Positions 54,391 through 64,000 of a DNA stretch of 64,000 nt are shown here, one piece after another. This DNA comes from Gigaspora margarita (Eukaryota > Glomeromycota > Glomeromycetes > Diversisporales > Gigasporaceae). Under the pieces are notes generated by a model that made no database searches, was not told the origin of the DNA, and worked only from the letters and a program-made list of their open reading frames with translations. The DNA lies in the NCBI GenBank assembly GCA_009809945.1, contig WTPW01002774.1:1-64000 (forward strand), given 5' to 3'. The position numbers were made by a program, and so were the translations under genes. Every line of letters starts with the position of its first letter. The stretch's first letter is position 1.

Positions 54391-55501
54391 TCTAAGCTCA
54401 AAATAAAATGCTTATAGAGTAATTAATCTCAAAAAATAAATAAATAAATAAATAAAATGGAAATTACTTACATTAAAAAACTCAGATTTCATATTAAACG
54501 AAAAATTTGCAAATTGTTAGGTCATTTCCATCACTTGTTAAGGTCATTTCAAGGCAAAGACATCATATAAGAATTCATAATCACAATTAAAACATTAATA
54601 CGGATTTTAGAAATGAATAACAATGCTTAAATCTCACTAATTTCAGTTGATTTAAGATAAATTGTCAAATAGAAACACTAAATTTTTAAATAAAAAATTT
54701 AATGTAAGGACAATAAATGATCGATTAATCAAAAAGAGCCAAGAAAAACAAAGTTTGAATTGGTTTATTTCATATGACTATCTCAGAGATAAGATCATAT
54801 GATTAAACACTTTGTAATGTTATTTTTCCGATTACATATTTTCGAATTGTTTATTGTGTTAATAAACAAGAATGTCATGAAACTTTCAGAGACGCAATTC
54901 ATAGCATGAATTATTTTGCGTTATTTCTATTTTTTTTCGTTCTTCTTTAAATTGTTAAAAGTAAAAAATAAAAAGATTTCACTGACCCATGGGGCAGTGA
55001 AGTCATATAATATGGTTGGTTTTAATTCTTATTGGTCATTCACAAATTTCTAAACTATTTATGTGAAATAATTTGTATAAACCAATGTAAATTGTATTGT
55101 TAGTCCCATCACTAACTATACATGACGAAATTCAAATAATTAAAGATTTGTTAATTACAATGCTGTTAATTTACAATTTTTTTGTCAATTCATGTTTATT
55201 CATATTTTTCCTTTAATTGATAAATTATATTAAACATAAAAATATTTATTTATGCTTTAAGACTTTTGAATTTCACTAAATACATATTTTTATTAAAATC
55301 GAATTGCTAAAATTAAATTCTCTTAATAAAGTTGCATTTTAGAAAAGAAAAGCTAAAATTAACCAATTTAATAAAACAAAATATGCAAACTAACTAATTG
55401 AAAAATTCTTTAAGTACTAAACCCTAAAAAATTAATTTATTATTAAAATATGACTTTGCAAGAATAAAATGGTTAGCATTTGAATACAAAGCTTAATAAT
55501 A
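54391..55501. other. Intergenic, no gene seen
   Basis: Non-coding. (AAAT)n near 54436-54456; small dyad ATCATATGA...TCATATGAT at about 54768-54802. It contains the promoter of the UPF0643 gene but no clear motif. Confidence 0.4.
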
Positions 55502-56085
55502 ATGGAAGAAACTTTGAAGTCAAATAAAATTGAAGGAGAAAAAGAAATCGCAAATAAAAAATTTTCTGAAGCACTTAAAAATCTTAAAGAAATCGATTCA
55601 AATTATGCAACAAAACATCTTGAGATATCTTTTAACTGGAATCAAATAGCCACTAACATAAAGAATATTGAAGGGGAGTGGTATCTTGTTGCGTTTCGAC
55701 CTATCGGAAGTAAAAACGCAAATAATGACTTTTTGTCTATTGCTAAAGAAAAAGCTTATAATGAAGCAGAAAATCATGGAGGATTGCTTAAGGTAAAGAA
55801 TAACTATTTATAAATTAAATTTTACAATTTATCACTATTTATATTTCTATTATATAATTTTAAAAGTATTGGTCCAGTGAATTCAATCAAAATCGAGAAT
55901 GTCTTTCAATGTGCATTTGGGCAAGTAGAGATATTGCAGTTGAAGCAAGTAAAAAACCTCTGCATACAATTGCAAAAAAGTTGGCTACCGAGTCAAATTA
56001 TGAATTCTATGCCTTAGAGAGGTACATATTGAAGAAGGAAAAGAATGAGACTAAAATGAAAATAATTCAAATAACATCTATTTAA
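55502..56085 (+). CDS. UPF0643-family protein, two exons, apparently intact
   Basis: Exon 1 (55502-55792, 97 codons) and exon 2 (55867-56085) join in phase across a 74-bp intron (GTAAAG...AAAAG) to give 169 residues. Motifs: EGEWYLVAFRPIGSKNANND, EKAYNEAENHGGLLK, then YWSSEFNQNRECLSMCIWAS, SKKPLHTIAKKLA and YEFYALERYILKKE. This is the pattern of the fungal UPF0643 family, whose biochemical role is unknown as far as I know. The N-terminus is Lys/Glu-rich. No lesion is seen, unlike nearly all neighbours. It is convergent with the gene at 56.58-57.19 kb. Confidence 0.8.
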
Positions 56086-56578
56086 CAAATATAAATCCAA
56101 AAAATGTTATATGCAAGTGAAATTTTCTTCTTCGATAATTTATTCATATCAGAGTCATGTTTTCAATTTCCAACAAAGTAATCTTCAAAATTGTTAATAG
56201 TTAGTAATACTTGTATTGATTTTTTTTTGATATATTGTTTTGACTCTCCTGCAGCCCACAAAGCTAATTTAAACAGAAAAAAATTTACATTGTAGAATTT
56301 TCATTACTTTTGCCATGAGACTAAGAGGCAATAAAATTTTTTACTTTGATTAACCAAAAATTAGAGAAATTTTAATCAAAAATGTCAGGGAGCAATATTT
56401 TCAATTTTTATTTTTTTAATATTAAATATAGGTTAGATGGGTGTTAACTTGTTGTTATTTTTGAAATTACAAGGAAACTTTCTTTGAAGTAAGCTTCAAT
56501 AGTAGAATTTTTGAATAGTAGACTTCCTGTTTTCTTTCTTTTGAACTATTAAAATTTTTATTTACTTATTACATTTTT
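56086..56578. other. Convergent intergenic region
   Basis: Shared 3' flank of two convergent intact-looking genes; AT-rich with no repeats recognised. Confidence 0.4.
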
Positions 56579-57186
56579 TCAAGATAATACTTTAAAGTAA
56601 TAGTTTATGAGGTCAACTATATCTTTGTTATTTTTTAAATCTAAACCATATAAAGAATTTATCAATGGCTGCATCAATGATTCAACAAATTGCTCACACA
56701 CCAAAGACCCAAAGCTTTGTTGATACCCATAAACCCAAACTTTGAATGAATTTGCATGATCACAATCGATTAAATGATCACACATTCTATTGTCAATATA
56801 AATTCCTAAATATATTGCATAGCATGCGAGAACTTTGTCAGATAACATGATAATTTTTAATATTTCCTGATAATGATCTGATCTATTGAATAAGCTTTTC
56901 GTTATTTTGGTGATGCAGAATGAAATAGTTGAGTTGCCACAAATCCGCATTATATTCCATTGAAAGATGTTATTATGGTAGGCAAAGGCAAACTCAGCCG
57001 TCTCAGGAGTAAGATGTGGTAAAGGTGGAAAGTCAATTCTTGGAAAAGGACTTAAAAATATTGCCCCTAAGATAAATTAATAATGATAGAATTAATAGAA
57101 TTAATGATAGATACAATTTTTATTCAATTAAAAAAAATACTTTGAGGTTGTGACAAACTAAGAAGAGATATTAATTCTTGCTCCAT
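56579..57186 (-). CDS. Unknown 177-residue protein, two exons, intact
   Basis: Exon 1 (57186-57141, MEQELISLLSLSQPQ) joins exon 2 (57066-56579) across a 74-bp intron, the phase-1 codon becoming Arg. It then reads AIFLSPFPRIDFPPLPHLTP, AFAYHNNIFQWNIMRICGNS, a helical core with YQEILKIIMLSDKVLACYAI, CDHLIDCDHANSFKVWVYGY, QQSFGSLVCEQFVESLMQPL and a helical C-terminus. No domain recognised; six Cys and no membrane segment of full length. The clean splice and absence of lesions argue for a functional gene. Confidence 0.7.
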
Positions 57187-58127
57187 GTTGTTGAAGATAA
57201 TAAACTGATATTTTACGATTCGAATATAAATATAAAATTTTAGAATTATATTGATTATTTCAACATTCAATTGAGCATAATTTATTCATAAAAATAAATT
57301 ATATTAAACTGACATTTTTACATCAAGAAGTATTTTTTAGAAATGCAAACTAAGCAGACTAAAAAGTATAGTTGCAGTTTAATAACAGTAATTATATCAA
57401 GTTTTTCTGAATTTGATAAAATTTATTTTAGAAATGTGAATAATAAAAAAAAAGATACTTTGTTGTTTTTGTCAAATAATCAGAAATTTCAATTTCTTAA
57501 ATTTATGATTATATAATTAAGCATAATTCAACTTTTAATTAAAATTAAATTGATGAAAGCATTTGGTACTTGGAATATTCCAATATTAACTTATAAAATG
57601 GAACTAAAATTTTCACTTTAATTATCTATTGAATTTACTATTAAATTTGTATCCAATGGATAATTATACTTGCATTAGACCAAATCATATATATATTTAA
57701 CATCTATAGCTAAATCCAAATATTTTTTCATTTATAGAAGAAATTGTTATAACAAAATACTGGACAAATTATCTATATTAGATATGTAAGTACTGAATAT
57801 GATCATGTGATCTTAAGTAGAGTCTTGGTCTATGGGAGGATCTTCAGACAGTTCTTACGGTTAACTACTATAACCCTTACTCTAATACTAATTCTGACCA
57901 CTGAACTGTTCGTACTGAACTGTTAGTCTCTGCCCATTACTTCGCGAAATCATGTGATGTTATTTGAATATTAACACAGTATTTTAATGAACAAGAAAAT
58001 GATGCTTATGTAATTAAATTAATTAATTTATGGGTTCTTTCACAGCAAAAAGTGACAGAGCCCATAATTAAGAATTCAACTATATAAAAATATATAAAGC
58101 ATTTACAATAATTAAATAATATTACAA
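57187..58127. other. Intergenic, no gene seen
   Basis: AT-rich except 57820-57950, a GC-richer patch (TCTATGGGAGGATCTTCAGA ... CCATTACTTCGCGAAATCAT) without recognisable features; ATCATGTGAT occurs on both sides of it (57800 and 57950), possibly marking an insertion. Confidence 0.4.
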
Positions 58128-58341
58128 ATGGAAAAACAGGTATTTATCTAATAATTTCTGTTAAATTGTTTTAATCATTATATTAATAAAAAAATATATA
58201 TATTTAAAGCAGAACCAACTGAAACTTAAATTTGAAAAAAAGGTTAAAGAACTTAAAAGAACAAAAGCATACAAGAAAGGTGTAATAGACATTTATATAG
58301 AACTTGCAAAAGATCCCGATTTCAGTAATCTTGCAAAGTAA
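58128..58341 (+). CDS. Small coiled-coil ORF, possible two-exon gene
   Basis: ATG 58128 (MEKQ), a GTATTT...AAAG intron (58140-58209), then QNQLKLKFEKKVKELKRTKA and YKKGVIDIYIELAKDPDFSN to TAA at about 58339. The frame would continue as QIKALNRKLQEQRKG, so the stop may be a lesion. Highly charged and helical; no family recognised. Confidence 0.3.
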
Positions 58342-59700
58342 CAAATTAAAGCTTTAAACAGAAAATTACAAGAACAAAGAAAAGGTAACATGACATAATT
58401 GAATTTTGTGTATCTTGCTAATAAGATATATACAAATAGCCATTTGAAAAATGAAACAATTCATGTAACCGTTGAGTATAGGTTACTTGCATAGACAATT
58501 AGCACTAGTTATAACTTAATTGAAAGTTTTGAATTAATTATGTTATAACTTAATTGAAAGTTGTGAATTAATCTAGATTTAATTTTGTTATTTACTGAAA
58601 AAATTATTTAATTTGGTGATACTAATTTGCATAAACAACTTAAAAGAAAGAATTTTGAATAATTGAATAATTTTAACTATTACATGTATTAAAGTCAAAT
58701 GTGCATTAAAAAATTTTTTTAAAATAGAATTTGTAAATAGAGTTATTATGTTTACCATGGTTACTAATTAATTCTAGGGTTACTAAACATTAAACAAAAT
58801 TATGCGAAATAATAATCCAAAATTGATCCCATATTAGATAATGAAATCTGTAACTCTACATAATTTTGGTAGAATTAATTCATAACTCTGGTTAACATAA
58901 TTTTGATAGAATTAATTTGATAACTCAAATTTGGCATAACTCTAGTAAACATAATTTAACCAAAAATAGTAGCTCATGATTTTTAATCAAAGTATTATTG
59001 GATTGCTAATAGTTTTAATATTTCTGATATTGACTTTCCTATCATTATAAAACCTGATAATAATAACCATGGCACATATTAACATTAAAGCTAAATATAT
59101 CCACATGCAAATAAAATTTGCAGCTCGAATTTTACAAGTCGTCTTGATTTTCTGCGATGCATATGGATATTTGGATGGACAAATAAATGGGATAGGGTCA
59201 ATTTCATGGATAGTGTTGATTGTATAAATGGCTTTTTCAAATTAAAATAAAATTAGTTTCATTCAATGACTTACAATGGGAACCTCCACATCAAAAAGGA
59301 TAAATGAGTTAAAAAAATTTCTTTTAAAAATTAATTTTTTTGAAGAGTAAATAAGTATCTAATCTTTATAAAATTGCAAGATCAAAATTTTGCCCATTGA
59401 CCTCTTTTGTTGTGGTGGTCTCCAAATTAACATTATTCTAATGCTCACTTGATAGAATTAACCAAGCCAAGGATAAGACTAAATCAGGCCTAAATTTTTA
59501 AAATTAAAAAGTTAGTGTACCTAATATCACTTTTTTTATAACGGCAATAACAAAATATTGAAATGAGACTAATAACTATATAATTAAAATTATTTAAGTT
59601 CTGGCAAAAATATTTTGAATAAGAAAGGTTTTTAAGATAAAAAATATACCTGCAGTTAATAAGGTAAGCATAATGTATCTAAAATTATAAAGCAAATAAA
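58342..59700. other. Intergenic with short local repeats
   Basis: Non-coding. GTTATAACTTAATTGAAAGTT recurs at 58510 and 58543, and TAACATAATTTTGATAGAATTAATT-like words recur at 58850-58920. Confidence 0.4.
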
Positions 59701-59739
59701 TAAATAAGATTTTAAATAATTCATTATAATTGCTAGAGT

Positions 59740-60155
59740 TTGGACCCGTCAACTGTATATACAGATATCCATACAGTTAACCGCATATCTGGATGCTATG
59801 AATGTCTCACTGGTAAGAAACCCGCAGTTAGAGATTATCCAATAAGATCTGGGTTGCCTACTGATCCGAATTAGGCTTAATTTAAGCAAAATTTTGAAAT
59901 TACACCCTGCGTGTTATTTTGCGACAATACAGTAAGCATTTATGCCTTGATTTGAGGACCAAAATAACATGAATGAAATGATAGCAAGTAATTTATAGAC
60001 TAGATTATCTGGTTTATTCAGATATTTGTATGATCCGGAAGGGGTATATCTGGATGTCGCAATTTAAAAATTGACAGTTATCCGAATACAGCTTTTATAA
60101 AACGGATAATATAAAATGGGCTCTGGATATCTGGGTCCAATCACTAATAATTGCT
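59740..60155. other. Possible mobile element, TTGGACCC termini
   Basis: A clearly GC-richer block begins TTTGGACCCGTCAACTG and ends GATATCTGGGTCCAAT. The outer TTGGACCC pairs as an inverted repeat, and AGATATCC recurs inside both ends. No target duplication or coding frame seen, so the call is tentative. Confidence 0.35.
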
Positions 60156-61318
60156 GTTCTTATGCATATTCAACTCCTTTATTATACTTAAGTACTTCAT
60201 TAGTTTGATCAAAAAGATTGACTTTTGCCAACACTATAAATAAAAGAATTTATGTTAAAGGCATCAAAAATATCTCAATTATTAGATTAATCAATTTTTA
60301 CCAAGTGATGGGCAAAGAAATGTAAGAATAAAAAGTGGTAGCGTTAGCAGTAATTCCAAACAAATTCGTATCTTTTCAGATATTAAGTTTTGTAAAAATT
60401 ATATAACATAAAGACATAGATGGAAAGGTTATATAATAATGCAGTGAAAATGGAAAAAGCAAAACCTTTATTTCACTAGATAATTAATTTCACAATCGAT
60501 GCTAATTAATTTTGCAATTTTTGTTCATGGATATTTTAATTTTCATTTATTTTATAATTGGAATTTGGAAGCTAAAATTCAATGAATTGATTAAATGTGA
60601 ATAAAATTAAAATTGAATACCAATATAATAAAATCTTGGGTTTTACCTTTTGTAAAATATTTTTGGTTGTATACAAAGATTAAATTGAGCAATTAAAGTT
60701 GTCAATTTGCAAAAACTAAAGCTATTTTTATTAAATCTTTTAGCAATTCAATATCTGAAAAGAAAATCAATTTTTTTAAAATTATTTTTACAATAAATTA
60801 ACAACTTAAATTTCAAATTTAGGATTTTATAATTTTTTTTAATTAGATTATAGTTATTGGATGCTTACTTTTATAATTAGTATTTTATGCTATCTAAACC
60901 AATTCAAGATTGAAAAATTATAAATGTTTATTTAAAATATGGAAGAAAAGATGCCTTGTTGTACACGAATTGTATGCACTTCCTTCAATACTGCAATAGT
61001 TTGAGTGAAGAATATTTTTTTATATAATTTGACAATATAATTTAGTAAATTCTATTTTAACTCAGTCAAACTCTAAACTCAGGTGAAATTGCCTCCCCTA
61101 GCTAACATAATCAATAAAATTATTTTCATATCTAACTTAAATTATCCATAATTTCTGGCTAAAGTTGTCACTAAATCCAGCTGAAATATCAAAATTACCA
61201 TCACTTAAATCTAACCAAAATTATCTCAAATTTGTGTCAAAATTATCTCTGAATTTCAAATGAAAAATGTATATTGGTCAATATTTGATGAAATTCAAAC
61301 GTGTATCTGAATGAGGAA
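60156..61318. other. Intergenic, no gene seen
   Basis: AT-rich non-coding sequence. Between 61080 and 61270 words like TCTAACTTAAATTATC, TCTAACCAAAATTATC and GTCAAAATTATC recur, a loose repeat. Confidence 0.4.
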
Positions 61319-62628
61319 TTAGTGATCAAATTGATTAATTTTATTTCTGAAGTATTTTTTGTGATTTTTGAAAAGAGCATTTGCTAATAACTTTATATTT
61401 CCAAAATCATAATAATCATCAAAAACATCCAATGAGGTTAAAGTGCTATTTTTGTGAAGAGTATCTGCCAATACTCGTACTTCTTTGGAACCAAATTGAT
61501 TATATGAAAGATTCAAATAAGTTAAAGCATTGTTTTCACAAAGAGCATTTGCTAATCCATTTATTCCCTCAAAACTGACTTTATTTGATGAAATATCCAA
61601 AGAAGCTAAAGTGTTGTTTTTGCATAGAGAATTTGCTAACTCTTTTACTCCCTCAGAACCAAGTTCACAATTTTCAAGATTTAGAGAAATCAAAAAAAAG
61701 TTACTGTAAAGTGCATCTGATATTGCTTTTCCACCTTCAGAACCAAGCTTATTTGATGAAAGATCCAAAGAAGTTAAAGAGTTATTTTTGCAAAGAGCAA
61801 ATGATATCTCTTTTATACCATTAAGACTAAGTTGATTATTTCAAAGATCCAAAGATTTTAAAGCTGTATTCTTGCAAAGTGCACTAGCTAATACCTGTAC
61901 ACTCTTAAAATCAAGTCAATTAGTTGAAAGAATTAAAGAACTCAAAGAAATAGTTGTATGAAGAAAAGTTGTAAATTTTTTACAAATTTCAGAATCAAGA
62001 GTATTAAAGTTAAGATTTACAGAAGTCAAAGCGTTGTTTTCAAAAAGAACTTCTAAAACCTTTTTTTTTGCTCTTATCATCAAGTAGTATAAATCCACTT
62101 AAATCCAATTCTTTAAGATTTTTACATTTTCGTAGAAACATTATAATCAAAGAACTTACAATAGAATTATTAAATCTTACATATTTAAGCCAATCCTTGA
62201 CTCCATTATCTAGATCAAAAGCAGAAACTTTTTTAATATAAGTTAAGTATTCAAATAATGGTTTTGTATTACTTGGAATTGTAATTTTAAATTGCGCATT
62301 AAATTCTGAAAGAAATAACTTTCGTTTATTTGCATTTAATCCTGAAAGAAATAACTTTTATTCATTTACATTTAATCTTGAAAAAAATAGCTTTAGTTCA
62401 TTTGCATTTAATCCTGAAAAAAATAACTTTCGTTCATTTGCATTTAATTCTTGAAGAAATTTTCTAATAAGCTTTCCTTTTTTAAAACAAGGTTCCTCCC
62501 ACAATATTGGCACAGTAATTCTACACCAATGGTGATTTACACGAAGGCATGAAAACAGGCTTCCTTGATCTTTTCGAAGAAATGCTAATATTTCTAAAAG
62601 ACATTCGGTAGGGAAGAAATCATTTTAA
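61319..62628 (-). pseudogene. F-box / leucine-rich-repeat (RNI-type) protein, decayed
   Basis: Minus strand from about 62628: TECLLEILAFLRKDQGSLFS and CLRVNHHWCRITVPILWEEP, the F-box fold used to bind Skp1 in SCF ubiquitin ligases. Then a Lys-rich linker with four 12-residue repeats (LNANERKLFFSG type), YVRFNNSIVSSLI, and a C-terminal run of ribonuclease-inhibitor LRRs of 28 residues: LTSLDLSSNKLGSEGGKAIS, LENCELGSEGVKELANSLCK, LDISSNKVSFEGINGLANAL, LNLSYNQFGSKEVRVLADTL. Lesions: a one-base loss at the start, a TAA in the third linker repeat, a shift in the A run near 62060, TGA at 61918 and TGA at 61843 where Arg/Gln and Trp are likely. Confidence 0.8.
62299..62452 (-). repeat. 36-bp tandem repeat x 4 in the F-box-LRR linker
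   Basis: Each unit encodes about LNANERKLFFSG (variants LNANELKLFFSR, LNVNE-stop-KLFLSG, LNANKRKLFLSE). Units keep the reading frame, so expansion happened in coding sequence before the stop arose. Confidence 0.85.
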
Positions 62629-63575
62629 AAAATTTTTTTGTGATTTGAATTTTTTGATTCTTCAACATCGAACAGAGTCACTATTTATAATTTGGGATTA
62701 ATTCTATTCGGTCAAAAGATCCCATTTCTTTGTTTCAGCAATGTAGAATAAGATATTTAGTAGCACGTAAATCTTATTTCTAACTCAGGGAAATAAAAAA
62801 TAAATGTTATTTATAAATCCATTTCTAAAACGCATAGTTAATACAAGAATAATCAAATGTCTATTTATTGTCTTTAATTACTTTTTATAAATGTCATCAT
62901 ATAACCTTTTGATAATATTGTTTTATTTACATTAGCATAACAAATATCTTTAATTATTAAATCGCATTAATTACCTTTTGAGGACATTGACTGTAAACAT
63001 TATCAACTCAATGTACCGTTTCTTGTCCATTAATCCTTAAAGAAAAGAATACTGGTAATATATTTTTAAAACAAACAGATTTTCAAATTTACAATCTTTT
63101 AAGATGTATACAACATGTTCCAAATATGGATCGCAACTATTATACGTAATATTAATAATTATAGTTTTAATATAACTACGTATAATATTATTTTTATCAG
63201 TTATTATAATTACGTACTGTTATATTCAACTTGAATGTCCATTTCTTCTTTACATTCATCTTCATAACTCCACAACTTTGAACTAGCTAATTTTTTTCCA
63301 TGTTTCCATCTTTTACAACAATGTAATATGACTTTAATTTAGATTAGCTGATTTCGACATAAGAAATTGGATTGAATCTTGAATCACCACACTTATTCAT
63401 AATATAAATAGAAATATAAAACTTCAATTTTAATGATTTACTTTATTTCTTAAAGTTTGTAATAAAAAATTTATGTATTACTTTAAAGCTAGTATTATCT
63501 GAATCAATTCTAAGTGAAAAAATTAGACCAAATTATCAGTAAGAATGGCTCGATGTTTTTAATGAAAATTAGCTA
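62629..63575. other. Intergenic, no gene seen
   Basis: AT-rich; a small dyad TACGTAATATTAATAATTAT / TATAATTACGTA-type stretch near 63140-63215 with repeated ACGTATAATATTA words. Confidence 0.4.
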
Positions 63576-64000
63576 CTAGGTTAAATAATTATAAAACTTA
63601 AAATCAGCTTCTAATTCATGTAATAAGTTATTTCTTGTAACATGTTTTAGCTCTTGAAGTGCATCAGATTTATCTAGTTTGCTAGTTTTATCCATTTTAT
63701 AAGTAATAATCAGATCTCCAGTAATAATATTCAATTCTTTTTCTGTTTTTAATCCAAAATCATCTTTCATAGCATATTGAATTTCATCACTGCTATCATA
63801 ATAAGAAAGAAAATCTTTATTAATTGTCGCAGCATATAAATGTTCTTTTTGAAAAGCCTTCATGATTGATTTTTGTGTTTGAATTATATCTGAAGCTCTA
63901 CAATCTAAAAAATGAATATTAAAAATAAATCTTGAAATCGAACATCTAATATAAGGAGTATTATTTATCAAATCTCTATATTGAATAATAATTTTATGGC
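63576..64000 (-). CDS. Unknown protein, N-terminal part beyond the window edge
   Basis: A clean minus-strand frame enters from beyond 64000 and ends at 63576: IIIQYRDLINNTPYIRCSIS, FIFNIHFLDCRASDIIQTQK, SIMKAFQKEHLYAATINKDF, DSSDEIQYAMKDDFGLKTEK, ELNIITGDLIITYKMDKTSK and LHELEADFKFYNYLT. Mixed alpha/beta composition; not recognised. No lesion is seen in the visible 141 codons. Confidence 0.6.
   Translation of the reverse strand, partial: HKIIIQYRDLINNTPYIRCSISRFIFNIHFLDCRASDIIQTQKSIMKAFQKEHLYAATINKDFLSYYDSSDEIQYAMKDDFGLKTEKELNIITGDLIITYKMDKTSKLDKSDALQELKHVTRNNLLHELEADFKFYNYLT

Noticed and set aside
61381..61824. Plus-strand open frames rich in NQ, KLK and CFCEE words
   Set aside because: They are antisense shadows of the LRR repeats on the minus strand.
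1..64000. tRNA, rRNA and CRISPR-like arrays
   Set aside because: No cloverleaf with a GTTCRANNC-type arm, no rRNA-like conserved stretch and no regularly spaced repeat-spacer pattern was seen. The tandem repeats found lack unique spacers.

Overview
The window is very AT-rich eukaryotic DNA with short spliceosomal introns (about 50-110 bp, GT...AG) and fungal genes. A division I-III chitin synthase, ADF/cofilin, a VCX1-type Ca2+/H+ antiporter, an Aurora kinase and UPF0643 sit among BTB-TLD, Sel1-repeat, TKL-kinase, F-box-LRR, MATA-HMG-like, Mrr-like nuclease and polytopic-membrane families. This mix of expanded families plus dense small transposons best fits a Glomeromycotina (arbuscular mycorrhizal, Rhizophagus-like) fungus. 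That placement is inference from gene content, not from a database match.

Layout: 1-0.45 kb holds the 3' end of a poly-A retroelement. 1.1-12.8 kb carries a decayed chitin synthase, BTB-TLD, a cofilin gene, two polytopic membrane-protein remnants and a P450 pseudogene. 12.8-15.6 kb is non-coding with degenerate minisatellites. 15.7-19.1 kb holds a 37-codon CaaX micro-ORF, an HMG-box ORF with one nonsense codon, a telomere-like tract and a Ca2+/H+ antiporter. 20-32 kb is a field of Sel1-type and unknown duplicated genes, tandem duplications, TIR elements and an Mrr-like nuclease remnant. 35-42.2 kb carries a receiver-domain gene, a pseudokinase with a triplicated DFG segment, an inverted Zn2Cys6-like duplication and an Aurora kinase remnant broken by small TIR elements. 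43.7-54 kb holds more Sel1 copies, a 918-bp assembly gap inside a TIR element and a zinc-knuckle remnant. 55.5-57.2 kb has the two cleanest genes: UPF0643 and a convergent unknown gene. 61.3-64 kb has an F-box-LRR remnant and an unknown ORF running off the right edge.

Most recognisable genes are broken. Two kinds of damage dominate. The first is nonsense codons one C-to-T (or G-to-A) step from the expected Arg, Gln or Trp codon. The second is single-base length changes at A/T homopolymers, some of which could be assembly error. There are also at least nine small TIR or foldback elements, several sitting inside genes. The region looks like a transposon-rich accessory compartment where gene copies arrive, duplicate and decay. 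The most unusual items are the CaaX micro-ORF next to the HMG ORF, the DFG-triplicated pseudokinase and the set of near-perfect hairpins.
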